This document shows positions 37,395 through 46,211 of a stretch of 64,000 nt of DNA, piece after piece. The stretch spans positions 3,574,260 to 3,638,259 of the forward strand of contig NZ_JAUTAZ010000001.1 in NCBI RefSeq assembly GCF_030818905.1. Direction: 5' to 3'. Under the pieces are notes generated by a model that was given only the letters and a program-made list of their open reading frames with translations, did not search any database and was not told the origin of the DNA. The stretch's first letter is position 1. Each line of letters opens with the position of its first letter. The DNA comes from Microbacterium sp. SORGH_AS_0888. GTDB taxonomy: Bacteria; Actinomycetota; Actinomycetes; Actinomycetales; Microbacteriaceae. The position numbers were made by a program, and so were the translations under genes.

Positions 37395-38749
37395 GTCTCC
37401 ACCGCCAGCAGCCGGCCGCCCACCTCGCCGTTGCGGCGGGTCTTCGCCCAGCCCCGCCGGCCCGCCAGCATACGGGCGAACGCCCTGACCACGCAGACGT
37501 AGCTCTGGTACATGTACAGCCAGTACCCCATTCCCCACAGCGCCGCCCTGCCCAGCGAATGACGCTCCTCTCGCCGCGCGTAGACGATCGGCCAGAGCGC
37601 GAACGGCACGATCCCGGTGAGCAGCCAGAGAGGGATCACCCACGCGGACGTCTCCATCCAGGCCATCAGGCTCCCGGTGGCGATGATCCCGTTCGTCAGC
37701 ACCGCGATGGCGACGGTCGGCCAGACGACGAGCCCGATCAGCTGGATGTAGGGGATCGCGAGGAAGTAGCAGGCCTCCAGCGCGCCCGCGTTGGTGAAGG
37801 TGCGGGATGTGAAGATCCGCGGCAGATAGCGCACGCACTGCAGGCCGCCCTGACACCACCTCGTGCGTTGCGTGAGCAGCCGTCGCGCCGACGGGAGCGC
37901 CTCCTGCGAGACGTGGGTGTCATGCGTGTAGACGGTGCGATACCCCGCGAGCATGATCCGCAGCCCCACCTCGTAGTCCTCGAGCAGGGCGTTCCCCCAG
38001 GGGGCGCTGCGCTCGGCGGAGGCGGCCTGCAGAGCGCTCAGCCGCGTGAACTGGCCGTTGCCGCCGAGCCCGACCGACACGGTCCGCATCCGCAGGCTCT
38101 GCATGGCCGCGATCGTGGTGCGGAACTCGATGTCCTGCATCCGCACGAGGTACCGCGCCCAGGCTCGGGCGACGCGACCGCGGCCCGGAAGGGGGTCCTC
38201 CGTGTTCGTCATCCGTACGGCGACCTGGACCGCGCCCACGTGCGGTGCGCCGAACGCCATCGGCCCGGCGGCCTGAGCCAGCGCGTTCGGCGCGAGGCTG
38301 CCGTCCGCGTCGAGGACGATCACGACCGTGCGATCGTCCTCGCGGCATGCCGTGCCCTTCTCGGCACGCCATCGCAGCAGTGCCGCGTATGCGGCGTTCA
38401 GTGCGGCGCCCTTTCCCTGCCGCGCCTCGGGCAGCCGCCGCAGGACCGCGTGGACGGAGGGATCCGCCGCGGCGATCTGCTCGACGATCCGTGCCGTGCC
38501 GTCCGTGCTGGCGTCGTCGATCACCCAGAGGTGCACACCGGGAAAGCGTGCCCGGGTGCGCGTCAGGGTGTCGTGCACGACGGCGGCCTCGTCGCGGCAC
38601 GGAATGAAGGCGTGCCACTCGAAGGCGCTCGCGTCCCCTTCCTCCGCCGGACGTCGGCGGAGGAAGGGGACGACGATGAGCGTCGTGTAGCACAGGAAGA
38701 GCACGAGCAGCACGAAGGAGAAGGAGAACAGCGGGTCGAGCGCGCTCAT
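37391..38749 (-). CDS. Processive family-2 glycosyltransferase (membrane)
   Basis: 452-residue GT2 enzyme with an N-terminal helix (FSFSFVLLVLFLCYTTLIVV), then a GT-A domain: HAFIPCRDEAAVVHDTL, VIDDASTDGT, VIVLDADGS, a catalytic Asp in ALLEDYEVGLR, and QRTRW (Q-x-x-R-W), which marks processive enzymes such as hyaluronan, chitin and cellulose synthases. Three to four C-terminal helices follow. It probably builds a beta-linked polymer or oligosaccharide from UDP-sugars at the membrane. The ATG at 38749 overlaps the small upstream gene and the stop overlaps the exosortase start. Confidence 0.87.
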   Translation of the reverse strand: MSALDPLFSFSFVLLVLFLCYTTLIVVPFLRRRPAEEGDASAFEWHAFIPCRDEAAVVHDTLTRTRARFPGVHLWVIDDASTDGTARIVEQIAAADPSVHAVLRRLPEARQGKGAALNAAYAALLRWRAEKGTACREDDRTVVIVLDADGSLAPNALAQAAGPMAFGAPHVGAVQVAVRMTNTEDPLPGRGRVARAWARYLVRMQDIEFRTTIAAMQSLRMRTVSVGLGGNGQFTRLSALQAASAERSAPWGNALLEDYEVGLRIMLAGYRTVYTHDTHVSQEALPSARRLLTQRTRWCQGGLQCVRYLPRIFTSRTFTNAGALEACYFLAIPYIQLIGLVVWPTVAIAVLTNGIIATGSLMAWMETSAWVIPLWLLTGIVPFALWPIVYARREERHSLGRAALWGMGYWLYMYQSYVCVVRAFARMLAGRRGWAKTRRNGEVGGRLLAVET

Positions 38750-38940
38750 CGCTCGACTCCTCCCGCCCCCGCGGGCTTCCGCGGCTCGACGCAGCGCCGG
38801 ACGTGGAGGGAGCGCCATACCATGAGCGCCCCGACGAACGCGGCGGCGACGCCGACGGTCACGATGGTGCCCACCGGTTCCGCGATGCCCGTCACCGCCA
38901 GTCCGCCGGCGACGCCGATCGCTCCTCCCGTTCGGTACAT
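38746..38940 (-). CDS. Small membrane protein of the exosortase locus (64 aa)
   Basis: MYRTGGAIGVAGGLAVTGIA leads a 64-residue protein with two closely spaced hydrophobic stretches (about 4-22 and 25-42) and a basic C-terminal tail. No family is recognised. It is tied tightly into the operon: the ATG is 4 nt after the stop of the anchored-protein gene, and its stop overlaps the glycosyltransferase ATG by ATGA. It may be a partner of the glycosyltransferase or of the exosortase. Confidence 0.65.
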   Translation of the reverse strand: MYRTGGAIGVAGGLAVTGIAEPVGTIVTVGVAAAFVGALMVWRSLHVRRCVEPRKPAGAGGVER

Positions 38941-38944
38941 GGAA

Positions 38945-40249
38945 TCAGCCCCGTGCCGTGCCGACGGTCCGAGCGCGGCGCCCACGCGCGACGAGGGCGG
39001 CGAGCACGAGCCCTGCCAGGACGACGAACCCGCCGATGAGGACGGCGGACTCGGGGCCGGCGATCGGCACGGCCAGCTGTCCGGCGTTCGGTCCGACCGT
39101 CGCGCTGGCGAGGTTCACGGCGGCGAGCGAACCCGACGGGCCGAGACCCACACGGAGCGCCGTCTGCGTGAACGACCCGTCCGATCCGGTCGACTGCACG
39201 TTGACCTGCAGCTGGGCGAGCGTTGTCAGCGCGTTCCCGAGCGGCGTCACCACCGTGCTGGTCAGCCCGTTGAGCACCGGCACGATGGTCGCGTTCGCGG
39301 TGGCGACGGCAGTCTCGAGGGCGACACCGGCGGCGAGGGTCAGGACGTTCTGCTTGAGCTGCGTGGCAAAGGCGCTCGCGGCGTTCAGCACCTGCTGCAC
39401 CTGCGCGGTGATCTTCTGCGCGATCGCGGTGGGCACGTAGGAGAGGAGGTCGGTTCCCGGTGGCAGGTCGTTGACGCTGGCGACGCCGGCCACGGCCGTG
39501 AGGTCATCGAGGGACAGCTCCACGGCTCCGCTGGCGAACGGGTTCGTCAGCCCGGCGCCGCTCGCGTTGGCGAGCGTGATCAGCGTGTTCAGCGCGGGGT
39601 TGATGACCCCGAGCGCGCCGGACACGATCGTCCCGTCGACGGTGAACCCGGCGTCGGAGAGCACGTACTGACCGGTCTGCGTGCCATCGGCGGCCTGCTG
39701 CGCCGATGCGGCGAGCACGCCCAGGTCCACCCGAAGACCCACGAGGTCGCTCGACGAGCCGAGTGCGAGGGAGGCGGTGTCTCCCGCGGTGGGCGATCCC
39801 ACGGAGGAGCCGGTCACGCTCGTGCCCACTCCGAGCAGGCTCGGCGCCGCCGAGACCGCGCCCGAGAACGCGGAGGAGCTCCCGTCGTCGCGGGCCTGGG
39901 CGTACTGACCGACCGCGCCCAGGCGGATGATCCCGTTGTCGCCGAAGAGGGCGGTGGATCCCGCGCTCAGCCCGATGAGGCCGGCGATCGCGGAGGCGTC
40001 CAGGGGCTGATCGACCGTGACATCGCCGCTGGCGTCCGGGTTGACCGCGACGGCGCCGCGCAGCGCGACGAGCGTGTCGAGCACGTTGGAGCTGAGCAGC
40101 GACGTCTCCACGAGGCGGCCCGTGCCCTGGGACACCACGGTCGCGGCGGAGGCGGACGCCGCCGGCACGATGAGGGCGGCCACGATCGCGGTGGCCGCGG
40201 CCGTCGAGGCAAGAGGGTGAGAGCGAGGGCGACTGATCTGTTTGGGCAC
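38945..40249 (-). CDS. Secreted choice-of-anchor G-type surface protein, probable exosortase substrate
   Basis: 434-residue exported protein. A signal peptide (PLASTAAATAIVAALIVPAA, cleavage after ASASA) is followed by a long Ala/Thr/Ser/Gly-rich ectodomain with almost no Cys. The C-terminal 40 residues start PIAGPESAVLIGG, then one membrane helix (FVVLAGLVLAALVA) and the basic tail RGRRARTVGTARG. That three-part end is a cell-surface sorting signal without LPxTG. The domain resembles the actinobacterial 'choice-of-anchor G' family. The GTG at 40249 (MPKQISRPRS) gives the signal peptide. It is the first gene of a five-gene unit with an exosortase-like gene. Confidence 0.78.
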   Translation of the reverse strand: MPKQISRPRSHPLASTAAATAIVAALIVPAASASAATVVSQGTGRLVETSLLSSNVLDTLVALRGAVAVNPDASGDVTVDQPLDASAIAGLIGLSAGSTALFGDNGIIRLGAVGQYAQARDDGSSSAFSGAVSAAPSLLGVGTSVTGSSVGSPTAGDTASLALGSSSDLVGLRVDLGVLAASAQQAADGTQTGQYVLSDAGFTVDGTIVSGALGVINPALNTLITLANASGAGLTNPFASGAVELSLDDLTAVAGVASVNDLPPGTDLLSYVPTAIAQKITAQVQQVLNAASAFATQLKQNVLTLAAGVALETAVATANATIVPVLNGLTSTVVTPLGNALTTLAQLQVNVQSTGSDGSFTQTALRVGLGPSGSLAAVNLASATVGPNAGQLAVPIAGPESAVLIGGFVVLAGLVLAALVARGRRARTVGTARG

Positions 40250-40350
40250 GGGAGCACCTGATTCCTGTCGGAGTGGATGCCCTGGCGTCGACCATGCGGC
40301 ACCGGGGCGCGGGTTTGGGGGGAACCATAGGAGCGGCGACGCGAGCACGG

Positions 40351-40371
40351 CATCCGTACGCGTTACGGATG
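40351..40371. promoter_or_regulatory. Dyad in the divergent promoter of the exosortase locus
   Basis: CATCCGTA (40351-40358) and TACGGATG (40364-40371) are perfect 8-bp arms around CGCGT. It lies 102 nt upstream of the surface-protein gene and 144 nt upstream of the LuxR-type gene. Related pieces (GTTACG, CCGTAA) recur at about 40387 and 40420. It is a likely binding site of the neighbouring LuxR-type regulator. Confidence 0.55.
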
Positions 40372-40514
40372 TTTCCCGCAAAGAGGGTTACGTAGCGGGT
40401 GAAGAACACTGATCTCTCTCCGTAATCGGGATCCACCCACCCGGACTGTGTTAGAGAAATGGATGCAGCTTGTTCGGAGCGACCACGATGCTTCACGGGC
40501 GAGGGGGGTTTGGG

Positions 40515-42890
40515 ATGTTTGCTTCTCCGATAGTCGGGCGCGGAGAAGAGGTCTCTCGAGCGCGCGGCGCGCTTGCGCTCGGACGCGACGTGGTGGTGGT
40601 CAGCGCGCGCGGAATCGGGCGTTCGCGCCTTCTCGACGCCGTGTTCTCTTCGCTCGCCGACCCCGCGCTCCTGCTGCGGCCGGACATGCTCCGAGGGTTC
40701 TCCCTGAAGGGGAACGGCGCGTTCCCCGTAGGTCCCCTCGAAGCCACGGACCCCGTCGCCTCGATCATCCGCGACGACACGCGGGTGCGTGTCCTCGCCA
40801 TCGACGACGCCGATGGCGTGCCGCCGTCGACGCTCCAGGAGTCGATCGAGGCCGCCCGTTACGCCGGCCTGACGGTCATCGCGACGGCGCCTTCTCCGCT
40901 GGTGCCGGAGTCGGTGTTCGGTCCGTGGCGATGCGTCCTTCCCTCAGTGCTCGACGGTGCGGCACCGACTCTGATCTCGCTGGAGCCCCTCGGGCTCGCC
41001 GCGACCACGGCGATGGCGGCGAGCGTGCGATCGAGGCAGAACGACGGCACGGGGCCGGGCGATGACGCATGGTCTCTCGCGCTGCACCGACTGAGCGGAG
41101 GAAGCCCCGCACTCATCCACGAGCTGGTCGGCATCGCCGAGCTCAACACCGACGTGGATGCACTGATGCCGCTCGATCTGCGCCTGGACGCCCTCTCGCC
41201 GCGGCTCATCGAGATCTCGCACGCCATGCTCGCGCCGCTGACGGCCGCGCAGCGCTGCGTCGTCGCGGTCCTCGGCGAGCTGGGGCCCGTGCCGGCGTCG
41301 TACCTGCACCAGCTGATCGGAGCCGAAGACGTGGCGCGGATCAAAGCGTGCGGGCTCCTCTCGCCCTCGACCGACCCCGGGGTGGTGCACACGAGCGAGG
41401 TCGTGGCCCACGTCGCCCGTGCCAACGCGGACGAGGAAGCGCTCGGTCTCACGCGGGCGATCGTCGCCGAACGCCTCATCGCCGTCCGTGCGCAGGGCGC
41501 GCGGCTCAGTCCGGTCCTGACGGCGTTCTGCGCGCGCCGCGCGCGCCGCCTGGACATCGAGTCCTTCCGCTCCGCGATCCCGGACGCCATGCTGACGCTG
41601 GCGCGGTCCTCACAGCCGGCCGAGGCGATCCGAGTCGCGCAGGCACTCACCACGGAGGAGCGGGACGTGCGGGCCGTCACCGCCCTGGTGATGGCTCACC
41701 ACGCGATCGGCCGGCCCGAGAAGGCGGAGGAGGCCTTCCGCGACATGCCCTCGCCACGCGATCGGGCCGAGGCCGATCTCGTGATCGAGGCCTCGATGAC
41801 GCACCTCCTCTCGTTGGAGTCCGGCGGGGATCGCGCACGTGCCCATCTGACGGAGATCTCCGAACGGTTCGCGGACGACGCATCGCTGCAGGAACGCATC
41901 GACGGGGGCTTCCGGGTCTTCTCACGGATCGGCGGCCAGCCCGGTGTGCTCTCGCCGCCGGAGCAGGACGGCGTGTCCGAGGAGACACGCGCGTTGCGCG
42001 ACGCGGCGGATGCGCTCATCGCCGCGTTGAGCGGACAGGGGACGGCGGCTCTGCGCCTGCTCGAGCCGCGTGCGTCGACCCATGGCCTGGAGATCGAGCC
42101 GGAGACCGACATCTTCCTCCGCCACGCGTTCGTGCACGTGCTGCTGGGACACCAGACATCCCAGGTGCGCCGGGCGACCCGGCGCCGTCTGCTGGCGGCC
42201 AGGTGGGAGGACCGCCAGGACGTGCTGCGGGATCTCGCTCTGCTGTACGCGACCCTGCACGCCATGGACGGGTCGGGGCGGGGCGTCTTCGCTACCCTGG
42301 GCCTCCTGGACGTCGTGCCGCACGAGACCACGCGCATCTGGTTCGACGTGCTGCGTGCGGGCGCCTATGCGCAGACGGGCGATCTGCTGCACTGCTCCTC
42401 TCTCCTCTCGCAGCTCGACCGTGTCCCTGCGCCCTGGGCGCGCGGACTGTTCGGTGTCACGCGGGCGCTCGTGCGGGCTGTGTTCAACGAACGTGACGGC
42501 CGCCCGAAGGACGCGGTCGACGCCGTCACCTCGGTCCTCCCGGACGCGGAGTCGCACGCACCCTTCCTGCTTCCCACGCTCTTGCGCGTGGCGTGGCAGG
42601 CCGGCATGCCGACTCCGGAGGTGCTCGCCCGCGCCTCGGGCTACGAGTCGCGCCTGGACCTCACGAGTCTGACGAAGCTCATGGCCGATCTGCGCTCGGC
42701 CTTGGACGGGAAGGCCCCGCTGGCGCTCGCGAGCCTCACCCGGCGGGAGCGCGAGATCGTGTTGATGGTGATGTCGGGGATGTCGAACGCGGCGATCGCG
42801 GGGCGGCTGCATCTGTCGATCCGCACGGTCGAGTCCCACCTCCACCATGCAAGGACGCGCCTGGGCATGGAACGCAGCCAGCGCTTCTGA
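40515..42890 (+). CDS. Large LuxR-family transcriptional regulator (LAL/MalT-like)
   Basis: 791 residues. The N-terminal part looks like an ATPase of the LAL/MalT kind but with a degenerate Walker A (SARGIGRSRLLDAV, no Lys) and a Walker B-like VLAIDDADG. The middle is helical, TPR-like (HHAIGRPEKAEEAFRDMP and later repeats). The C-terminal HTH is LTRREREIVLMVMSGMSNAA then RTVESHLHHARTRLGM. Nucleotide binding may therefore be lost. The ATG at 40515 follows GAGGGGGG. Divergent position and the shared dyad suggest it controls the exosortase operon. Confidence 0.82.
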   Translation: MFASPIVGRGEEVSRARGALALGRDVVVVSARGIGRSRLLDAVFSSLADPALLLRPDMLRGFSLKGNGAFPVGPLEATDPVASIIRDDTRVRVLAIDDADGVPPSTLQESIEAARYAGLTVIATAPSPLVPESVFGPWRCVLPSVLDGAAPTLISLEPLGLAATTAMAASVRSRQNDGTGPGDDAWSLALHRLSGGSPALIHELVGIAELNTDVDALMPLDLRLDALSPRLIEISHAMLAPLTAAQRCVVAVLGELGPVPASYLHQLIGAEDVARIKACGLLSPSTDPGVVHTSEVVAHVARANADEEALGLTRAIVAERLIAVRAQGARLSPVLTAFCARRARRLDIESFRSAIPDAMLTLARSSQPAEAIRVAQALTTEERDVRAVTALVMAHHAIGRPEKAEEAFRDMPSPRDRAEADLVIEASMTHLLSLESGGDRARAHLTEISERFADDASLQERIDGGFRVFSRIGGQPGVLSPPEQDGVSEETRALRDAADALIAALSGQGTAALRLLEPRASTHGLEIEPETDIFLRHAFVHVLLGHQTSQVRRATRRRLLAARWEDRQDVLRDLALLYATLHAMDGSGRGVFATLGLLDVVPHETTRIWFDVLRAGAYAQTGDLLHCSSLLSQLDRVPAPWARGLFGVTRALVRAVFNERDGRPKDAVDAVTSVLPDAESHAPFLLPTLLRVAWQAGMPTPEVLARASGYESRLDLTSLTKLMADLRSALDGKAPLALASLTRREREIVLMVMSGMSNAAIAGRLHLSIRTVESHLHHARTRLGMERSQRF

Positions 42891-42895
42891 GCGCG

Positions 42896-43492
42896 TCAGC
42901 GGATGCGGAGCCGGTGCTCCAGCCCCGAACGCACGGCGGGCCACTCGCCCTCGATGACCGAGAACACGACCGTGTCTCGCAGCGTGCCGTCGGGCATCAC
43001 CGTGTGGTTGCGCAGCACGCCGTCCTGCTTCGCGCCGAGACGTGCGATCGCCGCGCGCGACTGGTGGTTGTGCCAGTGCGTGCGGAACTCGACCGCCACG
43101 CACCCGAGCTCCTCGAACGCGCGCTCCAACAGCAGGAGCTTGGCGGCGGGGTTGATCCCGGTGCCCTGTGCGGACACTCCGAGCCAGGTCGAGCCGATCT
43201 CGAGCCGTCGGTTGTCGGGATCGAGGTTCATGTAGGTCGTCATGCCCACGGCTCGGCCCGAGCTCGGGTCGATCACGGCCCATGCCGCCATGCGCCCGGC
43301 GTCCTGCAGCGCTCGTCGCCGCTCGATCTCGGCAGGCATGCCGTCGGGAGAGGGGATGCGCGTGTACCACGTGCGCCACAGCTCGTGCTCGGCGACCGCT
43401 GTCGCAAGCTCCTCGGCGTGCTCGGGCGCCAGGGCGACGAGCCGTACCCGGTCGTTCGCGAGCACCGGGGTCGCGGCGTAGGGCGTGCTCAT
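42896..43492 (-). CDS. GNAT N-acetyltransferase (RimJ/RimL type)
   Basis: 198-residue acetyltransferase with NDRVRLVALAPEHAEELATA at the start, GMTTYMNLDPDNRRLEIGST, the acetyl-CoA loop VSAQGTGINPAAKLLLLERA and RTHWHNHQSRAAIARLGAKQ near the end. Similar proteins acetylate protein N termini or small amines; the substrate is unknown. Its ATG overlaps the stop of the phosphohexomutase gene (ATGA), so it is translated as part of that operon. Confidence 0.85.
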   Translation of the reverse strand: MSTPYAATPVLANDRVRLVALAPEHAEELATAVAEHELWRTWYTRIPSPDGMPAEIERRRALQDAGRMAAWAVIDPSSGRAVGMTTYMNLDPDNRRLEIGSTWLGVSAQGTGINPAAKLLLLERAFEELGCVAVEFRTHWHNHQSRAAIARLGAKQDGVLRNHTVMPDGTLRDTVVFSVIEGEWPAVRSGLEHRLRIR

Positions 43493-45153
43493 GCCAGACG
43501 CTCGAGCATGGCCTGCGCGCCCTCGTGCAGCACGGCGAGCCGGGATGCGGCATCCGCGGGGTCGTCACCGCGCACGTCGAGATACAGCTTGAGCTTCGGC
43601 TCGGTGCCGCTCGGGCGCACGATGACCCGTGAGCCGTCGGCCAGCCAGAGGCGCAGCACATCCCCGGGCGGCAGGTCTTCGAACCCGTTCAGGAGGTCGT
43701 CCACGCGCTGGACGGCGACCGTGCCGATCGTCTCGGGGTGCTGTGCCCGCAGTGCCCGCATGATCTGCGCGATCGTGCCGACGTCCTCGACGCGCACCGA
43801 GATCTGGTCGCTGGCGAACGAGCCGAAGGTGCGGTCGAACTCGTCGAGGAGGTCCTGCAGGCTCCTGCCCTCGCCGCGAGCCTCGGACACGAGACCGAGC
43901 ATCGCGGCGGCGGCCGAGATGCCGTCCTTGTCGCGCACCGTCTCGGGGTTCACGAGGTAGCCGAGCGCCTCCTCGAACCCGTAGACGAGGCCGGGGGCGC
44001 GCGAGATCCACTTGAAGCCCGTCAGGGTCGCCGTGAAGCCGAGACCGTAGTGCTCTGCGATCGCGGCCAGCCCGGGGGAGGAGACGAGCGAGCAGGCGAG
44101 CGTCGCCGTGGCGCCGGCCCCGGATGCCGCCGCATGCCTTGCCGCGCGCCATCCGAGCAGCAGACCGATCTGGTTCCCCGTCAGGCGGCGCCAGCCGCCG
44201 GGGGCGTCGGCATCCGGAACCGCGACCGCGAGTCGGTCGGCGTCGGGGTCGTTCGCGAGCACGAGCTCGGCCCGCGCCTCCCGTGCGGTCTCGAACGCGA
44301 GGTCCATCGCCCCGGGCTCCTCGGGATTGGGGAAGGAGACCGTCGGGAAGGCCGCATCGGGGTGCAGCTGCGCGTCGACCGTGACCGGCGCGGGATACCC
44401 GGCCGCGGCCAGGATCCGGGAGAGCGTCTCCCACCCGACGCCGTGCATCGCGGTGTACACCCAGCGCAGCCCCGCCGCTCCGGCGGGGGCGGGCGCGACC
44501 GCGCTCGTCTGGGCGACATAGGCGGTCACGACCGACTCCGGGGCGATCTCATACCCGGTCACCCGGGGCAGATCACGGATGTCGCCCGCGGCCACCCGGT
44601 CGATGCAGGCCGCGATCCGGCCGTCCGCGGGGGAGACGATCTGCGATCCGCCGTCGGCGTCGCCCAGGTAGACCTTGTAGCCGTTGTCGTTCGGCGGGTT
44701 GTGGCTGGCCGTGACCATGACCCCTGCGGCCGCGTCGAGGTGCCGCACGGCGAAGGCGAGCACCGGGGTCGGCAGGGTGCGGGGCAGCAGGACGGCGCGC
44801 AGCCCCGCGCCGGCGAAGATCTCCGCCGAGTCGCGCGCGAACACCTCGGAGTTGCGGCGTCCGTCGTAGCCCACGACGACCGTGGGCGTCTCTCCGCCGG
44901 CCCGCTCGGCGAGGTACGCCGCCAGGCCCGCGGCGGCCTGCGTCACGAGCACGCGGTTCATGCGGTTCGGTCCGGCGCCCAGCTCGCCGCGCAGCCCCGC
45001 CGTGCCGAACGCCAGCCGCGCGGCGAACCGGTCCGCGAGCGGGGCGGGCTCGCCGGCCTCGGCCCGCGCGATGAGGGCGTCGAGCTCGGCGCGGGTCTCC
45101 GCATCCGGGTCCTGGTCGCGCCACGCCCGGGCGGCGTCGAGAAGCGTGGTCAC
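43489..45153 (-). CDS. Phosphohexomutase/phosphopentomutase (alpha-D-phosphohexomutase family)
   Basis: 554-residue enzyme moving phosphate between C1 and C6 (or C5) of sugar phosphates. The phosphoserine loop is VMVTASHNPPNDNGYKVYL, the metal loop is NDPDADRLAV, the sugar loop is GFEEALGYLVNPETVRDKDG, and the phosphate-binding tail is RPSGTEPKLKLYL. N-terminal FGTAGLRGELGAGPNRMN marks the PgcA/PGM2-like branch. Next to a purine nucleoside phosphorylase it may act on (deoxy)ribose 1-phosphate as well as glucose or mannose phosphate. Its GTG overlaps the PNP stop (GTGA). Confidence 0.88.
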   Translation of the reverse strand: MTTLLDAARAWRDQDPDAETRAELDALIARAEAGEPAPLADRFAARLAFGTAGLRGELGAGPNRMNRVLVTQAAAGLAAYLAERAGGETPTVVVGYDGRRNSEVFARDSAEIFAGAGLRAVLLPRTLPTPVLAFAVRHLDAAAGVMVTASHNPPNDNGYKVYLGDADGGSQIVSPADGRIAACIDRVAAGDIRDLPRVTGYEIAPESVVTAYVAQTSAVAPAPAGAAGLRWVYTAMHGVGWETLSRILAAAGYPAPVTVDAQLHPDAAFPTVSFPNPEEPGAMDLAFETAREARAELVLANDPDADRLAVAVPDADAPGGWRRLTGNQIGLLLGWRAARHAAASGAGATATLACSLVSSPGLAAIAEHYGLGFTATLTGFKWISRAPGLVYGFEEALGYLVNPETVRDKDGISAAAAMLGLVSEARGEGRSLQDLLDEFDRTFGSFASDQISVRVEDVGTIAQIMRALRAQHPETIGTVAVQRVDDLLNGFEDLPPGDVLRLWLADGSRVIVRPSGTEPKLKLYLDVRGDDPADAASRLAVLHEGAQAMLERLA

Positions 45154-45974
45154 AGCGCCTCGATCACGCGGGCCAGCAGCGCCGAGATCACCGGCTCCGC
45201 CTCGCGTCCCGCCTCGATGACCTCGGCATGGCTGAGCGGGGTTGGGGAGATCCCCGCCGCGAGGTTCGTGATGAGCGAGAAGCCCAGCACCTCCATGCCC
45301 GCCTGGCGGGCCGCGATCGCCTCGAGCGCGGTCGACATGCCGACGATGTGGCCGCCGATCGCCTTCGCCATCTGCACCTCGGCCGGCGTCTCGTACTGCG
45401 GGCCGCGGAACTGGCAGTAGACGCCCTCGTCCAGGGTCGGGTCGATCGTGCGGGCGATGTCGCGCAGCCGCCTCGCGTACAGGTCCGTGAGGTCGATGAA
45501 GGTGGCGCCCTCGAGCGGCGAGTCGCCCGTGAGGTTGATGTGGTCGCTGATGAGCACGGGCTGGCCGGGCTTCCACGTGGGCGTGATGCCGCCTGCGCCG
45601 TTGGTGAGCACCATGATGCGGGCGCCGGTCGCGGCGGCGGTGCGCACGCTGTGCACGACGCGCCGCGGTCCGTGACCCTCGTAGTAGTGCGTGCGCGCCC
45701 CGATCACGAGCACCCGGGTGCCGTTGGGGGCGAGGATGCTGCGGATCGTGCCCACGTGGCCCTCGAGGGCCGGCTTGCTGAACCCGGTTATCGCGGTGGC
45801 CGGGACCGTGGCCACGGTCTCGCCCACGAGCTCGGCGGCCTTGCCCCAGCCGCTGCCGAGCGTCAGGGCGATGTCGTGCCGGTCGACCCCGGTCTCCCGG
45901 GCGATGTCGTCGGCGGCGGCGCGCGCGATCTCGAAGGGGTCTGCCGTGGGGTCGTCGAGCGGGTTCGCGGTCAT
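45150..45974 (-). CDS. Purine nucleoside phosphorylase
   Basis: 274-residue trimeric-type PNP cleaving inosine and guanosine to base and ribose 1-phosphate. It has the phosphate loop LTLGSGWGKAAELV, RTHYYEGHGPRRVVHSVRTA, TNGAGGITP, the base-site region YCQFRGPQYETPAEVQM, and GMSTALEAIAARQAGMEVLG. Downstream phosphohexomutase is translationally coupled, which fits ribose-1-phosphate disposal. TAGAGT 7 nt before the ATG suggests a leaderless mRNA. Confidence 0.93.
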   Translation of the reverse strand: MTANPLDDPTADPFEIARAAADDIARETGVDRHDIALTLGSGWGKAAELVGETVATVPATAITGFSKPALEGHVGTIRSILAPNGTRVLVIGARTHYYEGHGPRRVVHSVRTAAATGARIMVLTNGAGGITPTWKPGQPVLISDHINLTGDSPLEGATFIDLTDLYARRLRDIARTIDPTLDEGVYCQFRGPQYETPAEVQMAKAIGGHIVGMSTALEAIAARQAGMEVLGFSLITNLAAGISPTPLSHAEVIEAGREAEPVISALLARVIEAL

Positions 45975-45981
45975 AGGCACC

Positions 45982-45987
45982 ACTCTA
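45982..45987 (-). promoter_or_regulatory. Leaderless-type -10 hexamer for the PNP gene
   Basis: TAGAGT lies 7 nt before the ATG at 45974. Confidence 0.55.
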
Positions 45988-46030
45988 AATCTCACCCCGC
46001 GCGTGCATCGTGCGCGTTTCACGCCCGGGT

Positions 46031-46154
46031 GTGGCGGCGTCCGGCCGGCCGGACGCGGCATCCGCACCTGCGGGGATCCTGCGGGGCGCGCCGTCGATCG
46101 CCCGCCGTGCGCGGCGTGTCGGACACGATCCCCGCACGTGCGGAGAGCCGCCAC
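46031..46154. repeat. Nested dyad-symmetric element between two divergent genes
   Basis: Outer arms GTGGCGGC (46031-46038) and GCCGCCAC (46147-46154); inner 17-nt arms at 46062-46078 and 46127-46143 with one mismatch; a perfect 20-nt palindrome at 46037-46056; and a small GTGTCGGACAC hairpin inside. It lies between the divergent PNP and quinone-reductase genes, so it is not a normal terminator. Confidence 0.7.
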
Positions 46155-46211
46155 CGCCGCGCGGGCGGACCCCTGTGCGCGGGCACCCGGATCGCACGGA
46201 AGAATGGAGGC

